Part shown: piece after piece, positions 23,973 to 41,217 of the stretch
How the letters are laid out: the number at the start of each line of letters is the position of its first letter
How positions within the stretch are numbered: position 1 is the stretch's first letter
Source: Anthopleura xanthogrammica
Lineage: Eukaryota; Cnidaria; Anthozoa; Actiniaria; Actiniidae
Direction: 5' to 3'
Assembly: GCA_964019055.1 (NCBI GenBank)
Contig: OZ025211.1
Coordinates: 2,898,835 to 2,962,834 of the forward strand
Length of the DNA stretch: 64,000 bases
Program-made: the position numbers and the translations under genes
The notes under the pieces: generated by a model
Told to the model about the DNA's origin: nothing
The model's database searches: none
What the model saw: only the letters and a program-made list of their open reading frames with translations

Positions 23973-24497
23973 CTCTATTATTCCTCCCAGCCTTCCTTCC
24001 TTATCCACTACATATTCCATGTTCTTCAGCTTCAGGATTTCCATTCCAATGGAATGGCTACCAATAGAGTACAAAGACCAGGATTACCATTGCAAGGTAG
24101 CCCCTATGAAAAAATACATGATTACGAGACGATACAGAACGGAAAGGGACGAAAGAAGAAACCACCTCCCAAGAAAAGCAATCCACGCAAAGAGCCGAAA
24201 GCGAAACAAAAGCCAAACCCGCCGCCGCCAAAGAAGGACAAAAAGCCAAACAAGCCTATCAAAGAAGGACAAAAGAAGAATGCACCCAAAGTGGAACGTA
24301 ATCCACGCATGGAACCAAAACTGATACCAAACGGAAACTGCCAGATTACGTTGTAATGATGCCATAGAATCACAGAAAAGAGCCACGCTATACACACGAT
24401 GACTGACACACAAAGGTGCAAAGTCACTGTTATGTTGCGCGAGAAGAAATATAAAGATAATATTACATCGTCACACACAAACCTTTTTCGAGTCCCT
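23973..24497 (+). pseudogene. Partial tandem copy of the Ig-1 last exon (possible alternative terminal exon)
   Basis: The block repeats 22678-23040, then jumps to 23505-23610, then to 23935-23973. It is a tandem duplication with two internal deletions (about 460 bp and 320 bp). The acceptor cagcttcag is kept. The exon reads 24036-24356 (321 nt) with the same tyrosine motifs, but loses the 36-aa repeats and ends NGNCQITL after a frameshift. If spliced from exon 8 it would give a 106-residue alternative tail; otherwise it is a decaying copy. The shared tail motif catcgtcacacacaaacctt marks both copy ends. Confidence 0.8.
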
Positions 24498-24660
24498 AGA
24501 TGTGTTTAGATTTGTTTTCATTTAGTCAGCGTAAACTCACCCAACTTAGTTTGTTTTCAAATCTCAATCATATTCCTTAATATTTCCACTGTATTAATGT
24601 TACTTATACATTCAATAAGACATTATTTATACTCAAGACTATAAGTCTTAGGATTGAAGA

Positions 24661-24768
<108 letters not shown>

Positions 24769-25012
24769 TGAGGTAATGGAAGAAAAGGCAATCAAGGATA
24801 CCACTTTTTAAACCAAAGGCTATCAAAATCTGCGGTTGACACTTGTAATCTAAGAGTGTGTGAATTAAAAAAAAAATCCATGCCTCATTAATCATATCAA
24901 AATTGCACATTAAAAAAGCAACAATGGACGATTCCATATTCCTTTTTGTTGTACAGTGTTATTTAGACAGAAATGACGTTACATAGGATTATAACTGCAT
25001 GCACTTAATGTA

Positions 25013-25234
25013 TGGATATTGGACCAGGTAGAGGTATATGATCCAGAACAGTATTAGAACGATCAGAGTAAGAACCGTGTGAATATACCTTGAATTAGTT
25101 CTAAATTGACTCAGGTAAAATTGATCGAAGAGGTGCGACTGAACTGACGAATCTGTAACTAGTGTTAAAATCCCGCATTGGACTCAAGTTAGTAAAAGAA
25201 AACCATTGAACAGTATTCCAACATATTTAGAAAG
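25013..25234 (+). promoter_or_regulatory. Conserved 5' UTR exon/promoter of Ig-2
   Basis: Paralogous to 16095-16313 upstream of Ig-1 (tatggatattggaccaggta, then gaattagttctaaattgact). It ends in AAAG|GTAAGG. Coding exon 1 of Ig-2 follows 0.8 kb later after an identical cttcag|AATCAATG acceptor. Confidence 0.55.
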
Positions 25235-26041
25235 GTAAGGAGGTCTTTGTCATTAATACATGTAATTCTACGCCAACATTCTTTCATTATTCAAACTTTT
25301 TGGCTCGAACTACCTTTGTTTTTTAAACAATATTATGCAGCAAAAATATTATTTAAAGCTGGAAACGTCTTGCGAGTGAAAGTTTGGTTAGGACATTTTC
25401 TTTCCGTTAGTCATGTAAAAACAATGGGGAAAAAGAAGTCAAAGAGAAAACTGATTTAAAAAAAAAAAAACTAAATATAAAACAGAATCCACGGGTTACT
25501 ATCATGCTGTATCACCTGGAGGCCAAAGTTATTCTATAAAGAACAGAAATGTTTGAGACAATTTCTAATCTTAGTCTTATTTTTTCTAGAAATTTTGGCT
25601 TAAAACAATTTGCCCTCGGGTGACATTTTTGTAAACATTTTGTGATAAATGACCAAACGTAATACAATTGATGCTTTCGTTAATTGATCTTATTATCACG
25701 AAAAACGGCCAATTATAGCCCTTTTTAAACCAATTTGACCCTATTTTGATACTCGACCAATTCAGTATAGCTATTGAAAAATTTAAATTTTTGGCGTGAA
25801 TATTTTTCTTGAAGATTTTGAATCACGGAAGCTTGGATGTTTTTAAATATCAAGACAGAAAAAGGAAGAGAGATTCGATGTCATATATCTTGTAAACAGC
25901 TTATTAGTAAACATGTTGGGATTTATATATATATATGTACATATATACATACAGCGATATGCAGAATAGTAATGACAATGGTTGAGTCTGTGGCTGTGTT
26001 TGATATACATTTTTCTTTGCTTTTGTTTGACTTCAGAATCA

Positions 26042-28305
26042 ATGTCCACTGATGTGATGACGATTCTATCGGAATTCACTCGGTTGGTGCTCGTACTGAG
26101 TGCACTGGGTTTAGTTCATTCATTACGTAAGTAGCTGTTATCAATTCATAATCGTCATCATCATCATCATTATCATTCACATCATTATCATCATCATCAT
26201 CATCATCATTATTATTATCATCATCATTATCATCATTATCATCATCATCATTATTATTATCATTATCATTCACATCATCATCATCATCATCATCATCATT
26301 ATCATCATTATTATTATTATCATTATTATCCGTATCATTTGAGCATCATTATCATCATCATTATCGTTATCATCATTATTATTATTATCATTATTATCCG
26401 TATCATTTGAGCATCATTATCATCATCATTATTGTTATCATTATTATTATTATTATCATTATTATCCGTATCATTTGAGCATCATTATCATCATCATTAT
26501 CGTTATCATCATTATTATTATTATCATTATTATCCGTATCATTTGAGCATCATTATCATCATCATTATCGTTATCATTGTCGTTGTCGCAATATTATTAA
26601 CTTACGCATGTACAATGATAGGATACCTCCTTTCGAAATGTTACCGGAAAAATAATTCTTATTATTGTATTTTAAGCAGTATTCTTTTATTGTTCCATTT
26701 TAGAAGCACCAGTAATAATGTTTGATGCATCAAAAGAAGCAGCATTAGGAAGCAGCGTGACAATCGACTGCGTGGCTCGGGCAACTCCAAGACCAACAGT
26801 TACATTGTACAGAAATGGTGTATTCATACTAGGACAAGAAGCAGCTACTTTCCCGGTAATACCCCTGTGATTTCGTTAGCAAAATAAAGTCGTTTGTAGG
26901 GCCTACAACTCTTCTGATGAAACTCAAGTTTCTTGGTGCTCATCAAAAGATACGCAGGTTCAACAGATAATATCTTGTTGGGCCAATGATCGGTACGCAT
27001 GTGCTGCTCATTGGCAATACACTCAGTTATTATTATTAACCATTTGTCTCATGTCCCCAGCCACTCATACCCGATCTTGGAGCGGCTAAATACACGTTTA
27101 CCGCTGTCCAAGGGTCTGGCGGACCATATGAGTGTCGTGCAACAAATGGGATAGCGGATTCTAGTGGAAATACTGCTATCACGAAAGTCATAAATATTAT
27201 CATTAAAGGTATGTCATACATAAATCAACGCTTAAGTGAAAGAAGAAAACAAGTAATAGTTTTTTGTTCTACAACGCAATTTTTACTCCTTTTCCATTCA
27301 GGTCTCTCCAGTACCACAGCAACAGCGCCATCATCATCATCATCAACAACAACAACAACACAAACCACAGCAACAACAACAACTACAACAACAACAACAG
27401 CACCACCACCAACAACATTAACACAAACCTTAACAACAGCATCAACAACAACAACACAAACCACAACAACATCTAGTACAACTACAAGTACTTCAACTAA
27501 TCCTACTACAACTACTACAATATCTTTTATTATGCCAAATACTACGGTTAACCCAATCACAGCATGTAAGTATGAACATTAAGATCTAACTGGGGTACAG
27601 GTATTTTTAAGGAGTGAGAGGAATGGCTTTTTAATTCGCTCAGTACTCCTCCCAATGACCGATCTACAATCTCCAGCAAAATAAAATAGGACACGTACTA
27701 TTCTGGAACACTGTTCCCCCTCTACCCCCCCCCTCCCCCCTAGCAATGTTGTCTCGCATGCATTTTACCCGGTAACCACTTCATAAGCTCGAAAACTTCA
27801 TAGAACAACATTGCTTAGGGGGAAAGGGGTGTAGTGGCACTTTATTTTTGCAGAAGATTGTAGTTTCTGCGTGCAATATTTTTTTCCGTGTCATTTACTT
27901 GCTGGTAATAATTTGTTTTTGCAATTGTTAAGTCCATAATATTGCATCTTTTCAAGCATTGAAAAAAAAAATATATATATAGGCAATAAAAACTAATGAT
28001 CAGGAAAACGACACGTGGTCTGAAATGGTGTTATTCCCGAATAATGGAAAATAAATATTGCTGTTAAAAAGTCTTAGCAAATTTATAAGAAGTTTTTATT
28101 CTTTTTAATGATTATTTTCCTTGTAGACAACAGAACAGACAAGCCAGATGGCAAAGAAGGTACGAAGCTTCAAGGGTCTGGTTTGGCTTACCATATTGTG
28201 CATCTGTTATCTCAGATAATCATGTCAATATTGATGCTTTTAAAGTATAAAAAAAAGCATGGGACGATATTGCCTAGATACTCCATGTTTATCAAGTCAT
28301 TCTAA
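26042..28305 (+). CDS. Ig-2: Ig domain, Thr-rich stalk, TM, short tail
   Basis: Five coding exons: 26042-26126, 26704-26855, 27061-27208, 27302-27565 and 28127-28305. They sum to 828 nt (275 aa). Signal peptide and Ig exons are near copies of Ig-1, with the same phases and the same missing core Trp. The stalk exon is almost only Thr/Ser/Pro/Gln codons and ends TVNPITA. The last exon encodes NRTDKPDGKEG and a moderately hydrophobic helix (AYHIVHLLSQIIMSILMLL). KYKKKHG and a 14-residue tail without tyrosine motifs beyond RYSMF follow. This suggests a short-tailed surface paralogue. The final exon is the least certain part; its acceptor ttccttgtag and its phase support it. Confidence 0.75.
26149..26590 (+). 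repeat. (ATC/ATT)n array with about 68-bp higher-order unit in Ig-2 intron 1
   Basis: Trinucleotide repeats are organised in a longer unit carrying cgtatcatttgagcatcatt, repeated four times between about 26325 and 26560. Open frames here are artefacts. Confidence 0.9.
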
Positions 28306-30953
<2,648 letters not shown>

Positions 30954-31109
30954 AAAGAAAAGATGGAACGAACGGAAGGAAGGACGCCTAGACGAAAGAA
31001 GAAAACAAACTGTAGATTTAGCCCTAGTTTATCGATCCAGATACTAACCCCGATGTCTTAACCAATAACTAAAAATTTAATGCCAGTTCTCTTTATCTTT
31101 TCATCCAAC

Positions 31110-33377
31110 ATGGTTATATCATCAGCAATGTTTAGATACATAATAAGAACGATTGTACTTCTATCTACGGCTCTTGCCGTACAAGTAGGGTTACGTAAGT
31201 AAATTCAATGTTTTTATTCATTTTAGTTAATCGCTCATCGTACTTTGGATATATCGATCGTTTTGTGTACATATTACTAAAGGTAGAAGCTTTCAGTTAA
31301 GACGGTTTTTTGAAGATTTCTTGCATTTGAGTGTCTTTCTTTGGTTTTGTTTTAAAAGCACCAAAGATAATGCTTCATGCTTCACTAGAAGCAGCATTAG
31401 GGAGCAAGGTAACAATCGACTGTGCGGCTCAGGCAGATCCAAGACCAACAGTCACATTGTACAGAAATGGTGTATTCGTACCAGGACAAGAAGCAGCTAC
31501 TTTTACGGTATCTATTCATTTATCATCACCCATCTAAATATTTTAAACATTTTCCACTGTCATTTTGAAGCTGAATGTATTAGGAAGGAAATGCTTGTTG
31601 ATGTTATAACAAGAATTTGGAATGACGTACACCACAAGGAACAGCAAATTCGCCTTACATGTGACGTCACAGCCGCCATGTAGGCTAAATTGAATGAACG
31701 ATTCATTGCTGTTTTCTTTCGTTATGAATGAATATTGCAACAAATACATCATTATTATTGCACTTTCTTGGGAATCTTTGCAGACCAGAGAAAAAAATAA
31801 TTTATATCCATGCATCAGCTCAGTGATTAATTTTTTGACTTCGTTTTTTTTGAACCATCAACATCAAATCAAATTTAATCACCATTAGTGGTGTAGCAAG
31901 GACCCAGGAACTGGGGGCACCTAGAATAAAACTAATTACGGGGGGGGGGGGGGGGTACGTGGCCGCCCCCTCCCTATGCCAGTGGCATCGACAAAGAAAA
32001 AAAATCCTCGACCCGAAAATTTTAAGGCGGGAGGGGGGTAGCGGCGTTCCCCCTCGACCACCCCTTGCTACGCCACTGATCACCATCTCTGCTATCTTAT
32101 TTTACCAGGCACTCAGACCCTATCTCGGAGCGGCTACATACACATTTACCGCTGTCCAAGGGTCTGGCGGACCATACGAGTGTCGTGCAACAAATGGGAT
32201 AGCGGACTCTAGTGGAAACACTGTTATAACGAAAGTGATAAATGTTATCATAACAGGTTTGTCATATCATATATCAACGCTTAAGTGAAAGAAAGAAAAC
32301 AAGTAATAGTTTTACAACGCAATGTTTACTCCTTTTCTATTCAGGACTCTCCAGTACCACGACAACAGCACCACCACCAACAACAGCAGTCATTATAACA
32401 AGTATGTTATGCTTCGATCCATCTGTACTTCCTTTTTTGTCATAACTCATGAATCTCTTATTAGCCTTACGACCAAGCGACTTTTACCACTTGGGTGAGA
32501 CTTTGAATGATTCAAATAACAACGAAACAGCCGCCATCTTGGTTGATATAACAAGAGAATATTAGTAAGGAACTATCCTTTGTACAGTCAACCAACACGG
32601 CGGCTAGTGACGTAACATGCAAGAATAGTTTCTTGGTGTCAGCTATTTATCGTATTGACTAACTAGCCATGTTTATCGGTATGACATCAAAGCAATAGAT
32701 TATTTGATTGTATTCTTAACTCCAGTAACAGCCATTAATCAAATCAACGGAAAGTGAGAATAATTTTTGTTTAAGGTATATCGCCGACTAGTACCAGTGC
32801 ACCGCAGACAGTATCTCTGTCAACAGCACCTTCTACCGCAGAACCAACTACCGAGAAAAAAACTGGTAAGTTTTAATCATCATGCAACAACATAGGCGAG
32901 CGCGATAGATGAGAAAGTTTGATCACTTGGCTCTACTGTCCGTACGTATCTCAACTGGATTTGTCGGGAACTTTGGCGCCAAAAACGTGCGCGCTTTCTC
33001 CTCGGTCCATGATACTTATTATAGTATTAATATTCAGCTAGAGTGCAAACAATATATCCGTGAAACATTAGTTATTACTAAATAGCACAATTTTCGCAAA
33101 TTCTATTGTTTTCTATTGTTGAATTAGCACTATTTTGTACTATTTAGTAATTTGTATTTCACGGATATATTGTTTGCACTCCATAAAAGAATCAATATTC
33201 CTAATAAAACGATTGCATGCTGTATTTTTTTCCCCAGATCCAACGAACCCAGTAACAACAAAGAAAACTGTCAAACCAGGCGAAAAGAAGACTACGGTTT
33301 CTGGTTCAAACAGCTCGAGTGCTCTATCCTTGCTTGTAGTTTTCCTATGGTTATTGCAGCATAATGTTTACGATTGA
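31110..33377 (+). CDS. Ig-3A: Ig domain, short Thr-rich stalk, probable GPI anchor
   Basis: Six coding exons: 31110-31194, 31359-31507, 32109-32256, 32345-32401, 32776-32865 and 33238-33377. They sum to 669 nt (222 aa). The signal peptide (FRYIIRTIVLLSTALAVQVG) differs from Ig-1/2, but the exon length (85 nt) and phase are identical. The Ig domain keeps both Cys and the VTLYRNGVF and YECRATNG segments. Two short stalk exons follow (SSTTTTAPPPTTAVIIT; PTSTSAPQTVSLSTAPSTAE). The C-terminus is SGSNSSSALSLLVVFLWLLQ then HNVYD: small residues followed by a terminal hydrophobic stretch with almost no tail. This fits a GPI-attachment signal better than a signalling TM. It probably acts at the cell surface or is shed. 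Confidence 0.8.
31886..32078. mobile_element. hAT-type MITE in Ig-3A intron 2
   Basis: Terminal inverted repeats agtggtgtagcaagg and ccttgctacgccactg are flanked by an exact 8-bp target-site duplication atcaccat (31878-31885 and 32079-32086). An 8-bp duplication with CAGTGGCGTAGC-type ends is typical of hAT elements. The interior includes poly-G and no transposase. Confidence 0.85.
33041..33181. repeat. Foldback with 25-bp perfect arms, Ig-3A intron 5
   Basis: gagtgcaaacaatatatccg... (33041-33065) is inverted at 33157-33181. The same structure is at 42980-43120 in copy B. Confidence 0.85.
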
Positions 33378-33691
33378 TCTATCATAAGACTATGACTATG
33401 ACTGAATTAGGCATTAACAAACTAAAACACAAATATCAATTCTGGCAAACCAACACACTCGGATTAATATGATGGCATACATAAGCACAGCTCAGTAACT
33501 GCGAAATTTTAGGCCCATTGCATGCTGGCGTTAAGGATCAAGATCTAATGGAAATACTGGGGTACGTGGTAAACGAAAATAAAAACCCTGGGACTCTTGC
33601 TAGAGCACAACGAGAAATATTGTGGGATAAGCCACAGGAACTACCTAATGTAACGAGCGAATTTCAAAATTCGTACCACATAATTCATTCA

Positions 33692-33955
33692 AGGTGGCTA
33701 GAAGGCCTGGTTACCATTAAAAATGGTAGCCACAAGGCTTGGTTACGATTTAAAATAGCGACTACAAGGCTTGGTTACTATTCAAGATAGTAGCCACAAG
33801 GCTTGATTACCATTCAAAATAACGGTATCAAGGCCTGGTTACCATTCAAAATGGCAGCGACAAGGCTTGGTTACCATTCGAAATAACGGCAACAAGGCTT
33901 GGTTACGATTTAAAATGGCGAATACAAGGCTTGGTTACCATTCAAAGTAGCGGAT
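33692..33955 (+). repeat. 32-bp minisatellite downstream of Ig-3A
   Basis: aaggcttggttaccattcaa followed by an aatrgcg segment repeats about eight times with divergence. The copy B counterpart is at about 43631-43894. Confidence 0.85.
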
Positions 33956-33960
33956 ACAAC

Positions 33961-35359
33961 GTGAAAAAAAAAATTAACATTACAAGATTTATTTTAAATT
34001 TCTTTACAATAGTTTTAAAAACCCATTGTATTTACAATCTTTATTCCCCTTTATTATTTTGTACGTTAAATTATTGAATGTATAAGAATAAAACAAAGTA
34101 ACGGATGAATTCATCCATAATACAAATAAATACTAATTTTCTAAAAATATTTATCCGAATTCCATTTTTTTAGAAACTAGTTAGAAATAAAAAAGTGGGA
34201 ATTTCCTTTCCCCAAAAACAAGTAGTAAGTGATATTATACTTCTCGCAATTTAAGAATGAGAAACAACTTGTCTAGTTCCTCTGGAATTCCAGAGACTCT
34301 TCTTAATTTTTTCACCCTTTCAACTTCTAAAATATTTGCAAAATCATAATTTTTATGAAGCTCCACATTGTACCATATTTTCCTAAAATAGATCACTAAA
34401 AACATTCATTTAGTATAAGCCAGTTCAAAGTTTAAGAATCGTTTTCAGTGCGCATGCGATTTTATCCCGAATTTCTCACCTTCTTTTGTTCAAACCTTCT
34501 TTTGTTTTAAATTAAAGAAAAGAAGGTGAGAAATTCGGGATAAAATCGCATGCGCACTGAAAACGATTCTTAAACTTTGAACTGGCTTATTGCTATTATG
34601 CGCTTCACCATATTCTAGTGACTTACAAATGACGTCACTGCAAAACTGAGGTGTCACGACTTGTAAAAGTTTCTATCTGAGATAACTCTAGATTTTCAGA
34701 AGAGGGTTTTGATATTTTGTACACATTAGTTTACTATGATATTCATTATTGAGTGGAAAAATAACATAAAGAAATAACCGTTTCCCGAGTTGCCGGGCTA
34801 CTCAGGATGACACCTCAGTTTTGCAAATTTTCTCGATTCTGATTGAGTGATGTTTTTTCTCAGATCAGCTGGATACACTACAAACTGGTAGCCATTTTGG
34901 AGGGCAGAATTTAACTCTACACAAATAAACGTACATTTTTGTACCAAGCATGTTTGCTCATCAATGTCTCGTGTATATAAATAACGTTATTCTATTCTAT
35001 TTTCATGGATTTGTCCCTCCAAGATGGCTGCCATTACTTGGTGATACGAAAAGCCTATCAACTAGTAGGACTGCATGGATTTCGATTTTTCAATTAAGCT
35101 AAAATATTTACACTAATAACTTATTATTATTGAATACATAGCGTTGATCCTTACGGATATGGACGACTCTTCTTAACTTGTACGTACGACCCTTGTTGTG
35201 TGTGAAGCGGGGAGGGAGGGGGGGGGGGGGAAGGCTTAAGATATTTAAAATTTTTTAAATATTTAACATTGAAAATTTTTCGTAAAATGTTTAGTCAACG
35301 GCATGTAAAGACCGTTCCAATTTGAAGGTAAGTTTCTTCTACAAAGTGTTGATTGACTT
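33961..35359. other. Interval between Ig-3A and ApoL exons
   Basis: Convergent 3' ends of the two genes. An aataaa at about 34087 could serve Ig-3A. It contains a long perfect inverted repeat (34415-34590) and a poly-G tract near 35218-35230. No further gene seen. Confidence 0.5.
34415..34590. mobile_element. Foldback element with about 73-bp perfect arms, copy A
   Basis: ataagccagttcaaagttta... is perfectly inverted at the right end (...taaactttgaactggcttat), with a short loop rich in cttcttttg. The copy B equivalent is at 44354-44529. Confidence 0.9.
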
Positions 35360-36627
35360 TCAATCGAAGCTAAGAGTCCCGTTTTTGTTCAGGTCGTCGT
35401 GTGCTATCAGCGTATCGATATCATCGATCAACACAAACTCCTCGTGGATTTTACCTTGAAAATGATCCTTCGCTACTTCTGTCACCTTCGATTCAACGTA
35501 CGCCTCCATAAGCAAAGGAATCTCGGACTCTAACGGACAAACCATCTTGCTTTGAATATCACGTATCTTCTCTGCCACCTCCGATGGAGATTTGTTTTTC
35601 AGCGCGCGCACCGAAGTCACCAAGAAGTATGCATCTATTGGCAGGGATAGAACGCTGGCCACAAACCCTGCAACATGAGTAGCTCGACTTGCGACTGACA
35701 AGGTGTCAAATACCGCTGAGCCAATACGCGCGCCTGCAGTGCCGGCAGTGACGCCTGAAGATGTAGCTGCGAGGACAGCACCAACGGCTCGTGCGCTGCT
35801 TTTGACCGGGTGTAGTTGCTCTAATTCCATAATCTTCATTCCTGTTATTTCCTCAAAGTGAGACATGACGTTCAAAATGGCGACTGGTGACGATTCATCA
35901 CTGAATTCTTCGAGTCCTTCTCTCTTGTCGAAGATCCTAGAAAAGTAATAAACAATAAACCCGTCCAAGTCTTGCTTTTAGATTGATAGTAACAACAACA
36001 ACAATAACTTATACAATGTTGTTTGCCAAGGATAATCTAGTCAGCACAGAAGTACTAGTACTATTATCAATGAAGGCCCTGCCCTGTTGATTGAACTATT
36101 AAACTATTCAACTGAATAGGAACAAAAAAATGAGGTCTTCTGGGCCACCTACGCCACACCCAGATACTCCTATCCTTACCTTTGCACATTTCTTTCTATC
36201 AATTTGTTTAGTTTATCGATGCTCTTTCGTAGATTTTCGCTTTCCTCCTTATCTTCCGCGATAGTATCCTCCACTTTCTTGATATTGGTTTTTGACTTTA
36301 TAATTTCTGACATTTTCGCGCCAAAAGTGGTAATTCCTCCAGCAGCCGCGATACTGCCGCCCACAATCATTACTGGGATAGTGGCCCCAAATGTAAAGAA
36401 TGAACTTATGAATCCGCCAACAACTAGGCCAGTGGCAAGTACAGAAGTGGTTGCGCCAGCAGCTGTTGCGATGTTTGCTTTGCGGTGAAATTCATCAAGT
36501 TCTGCGGTCATCTCGTCAAGATTCATTTCTTCGAGTTCCCGGATGGTTCGTCTTCTGACGGGAATCCAGTGATGGAAGTCTTCGCAAACTTTTCTTTTTT
36601 GTGATTGGAAATCATATTTGACGATTT
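35360..36627 (-). pseudogene. ApoL-like exons of copy A, without kinase exons
   Basis: Two exons, 36627-36180 and 35936-35360, with intact splice sites and open frame. They are almost identical to the last two exons of the kinase-ApoL gene at 45304-50691. The first exon encodes [20 protein letters not shown] and a hydrophobic hairpin ([32 protein letters not shown]), then a charged coiled segment. The second encodes a second hydrophobic region and [16 protein letters not shown]. The upstream kinase exons are absent because the duplication breakpoint lies in the intron before them. It may be a dead 3' fragment, or could be expressed from Met320-equivalent (MNLDEM) as a stand-alone ApoL protein if a promoter exists. 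Confidence 0.8.
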
Positions 36628-36729
36628 CTAAACGGAAAAGGAATACGGTCTAAGAAACTCCATGGTGTACTATTTCAACATTATTGTCTTATCCATGCAA
36701 TCCCATCCATCTTTTCATACTTGGCTATC

Positions 36730-36940
36730 CATCCATCCACGCATGCATCCATCCAGTCATTTATCCATCCATCCATCCATCCACCCATCCACCAACCCAC
36801 CCATCCATCCATCCATCCATCCATCCATCCATCCATCCACCCATCCATCCACCCATCCATCCATCCATCCACCCACCCATCCATCCATCCATATATCCAT
36901 CCATCCACCCATCCATTTATCCATCCATCCATCCATCCAT
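36730..36940 (+). repeat. (ATCC)n array, copy A
   Basis: About 210 bp of atcc with accc variants lies just upstream of the ApoL exon. The matching array in copy B has expanded to about 1050 bp. Confidence 0.95.
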
Positions 36941-37283
36941 CATGCTATCCTTCCATTTGTACTTCAATGTATCCCACACCATAGAAAATGCAGCAAATCA
37001 GAAAGCAGGAAAGCCAATGTATATTCGTCAGTATTTCACTCTTCCTTCCCATCATGCACTGCGTATTGAATCTATGCATTTGTATTTTCTATGGTGTGGG
37101 ATAAAATGGTTATACAATGGTTTTTCGTTGCATACCGTGGATATCCCACTCGTCACTTGTATTTTCTTTGTATACACACTCACATAAAGGCTTGTGTGTA
37201 TACTAGAAACTACAAGTGACTCGTGGGATATTCCACAGTACGCCACTTGAAACCGTTGTATAACTAGTATATATTTATAATCA

Positions 37284-38369
37284 ACAACAACACCACCACC
37301 ACCAACAACATTAACACAAACCTTAACAACAGCATCAACAACAACAACACAAACCACAACAGCAGCACCACCAACACCTACATCAACACAAACCACAGCA
37401 ACAACAACTACAACAACAACAACAACAGCACCACCACCAACAACATTAACACAAACCTTAACAACAGCATCAACAACAACAACACAAACAAACATCTAGT
37501 ACTTCCAGTGCAAGTACAACTACAAGTACTTCAACTAATCCTACTACAACTACTACAATATCTTTTATTATGCCAAATACTACGGTTAACCCAATCACAA
37601 CATGTAAGTATGAACATTAAGATTTACTGAACTGGGGTACATATATTTTTAAGGAGTGAGAGGAATGTGACTTGTTAATTCGCTCAGTACTCCTCCCAAT
37701 GACCGATCTACAATCTCCAGCAAAATATAATGGGACACATACTATTCTGGAGGGCCGTTCCCCCTCTACCCCCCCCCCCCCCCCCTCTAGCAATGTTGTC
37801 TCGCATGCATTTTATCCGGTAACCACTTCATAAGCTCGAAAACTTCATAGAACAACATTGCTTAGGGGGAAAGGGGGTAGTGGCACTTTATTTTTGCAGA
37901 AAATTGTAGTTTCTGCGTGCAATATTTTTTCCGTGTCATTTACTTGCTGGTAATAATTTGTTTTTGCAATTGTTAAGTCCATAATATTGCATCTTTTCAA
38001 GCATTGAAAAAAAATATATATTGCCTATATATATATATATATATAGGCAATAAAAACTAATGATCAGGAAAACGACACGTGGTCTGAAATGCTGTTACTC
38101 CCGAATAATGGAAAATAAATATTGCTGTTAAAAAGTCTTAGCAAATTTATAAGAAGTTTTTATTCTTTTTAATGATTATTTTCCTTGTAGACAACAGAAC
38201 AGACAAGCCAGATGGCAAAGAAGGTACGAAGCTTCAAGGGTCTGGTTTGGCTTACCATATTGTGCATCTGTTATCTCAGATAATCATGTCAATATTGATG
38301 CTTTTAAAGTATAAAAAAAAGCATGGGACGATATTGCCTAGATACTCCATGTTTATCAAGTCATTCTAA
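37284..38369 (+). pseudogene. Ig-2 3' remnant in copy B (no signal peptide or Ig exons)
   Basis: It consists of a partial stalk exon (37284-37603, ending in the same |GTAAGTATG donor) and a last exon (38191-38369) identical in structure to Ig-2. The stalk part is rearranged: the TLTQTLTTAST block occurs twice. A small indel before tctagtacttcc puts the reading frame onto TAG. Exons 1-3 are missing because the breakpoint lies within exon 4. Confidence 0.85.
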
Positions 38370-41061
<2,692 letters not shown>

Positions 41062-41217
41062 AAAGAAAAGATGGAACGAACGGAAGGAAGGACGCCTAGA
41101 CGAAAGAAGAAAACAAACTGTAGATTTAGCCCTAGTTTATCGATCCAGATACTAACCCCGATGTCTTAACCAATAACTAAAAATTTAATGCCAGTTCTCT
41201 TTATCTTTTCATCCAAC

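Noticed and set aside
31820..32288. Open frames across the poly-G/poly-C region of Ig-3 intron 2
   Set aside because: They cross a hAT MITE; the true Ig exon starts at the acceptor at 32108.
36681..36932. Gene-like frame beside the ApoL exon of copy A
   Set aside because: Part of the (ATCC)n array.
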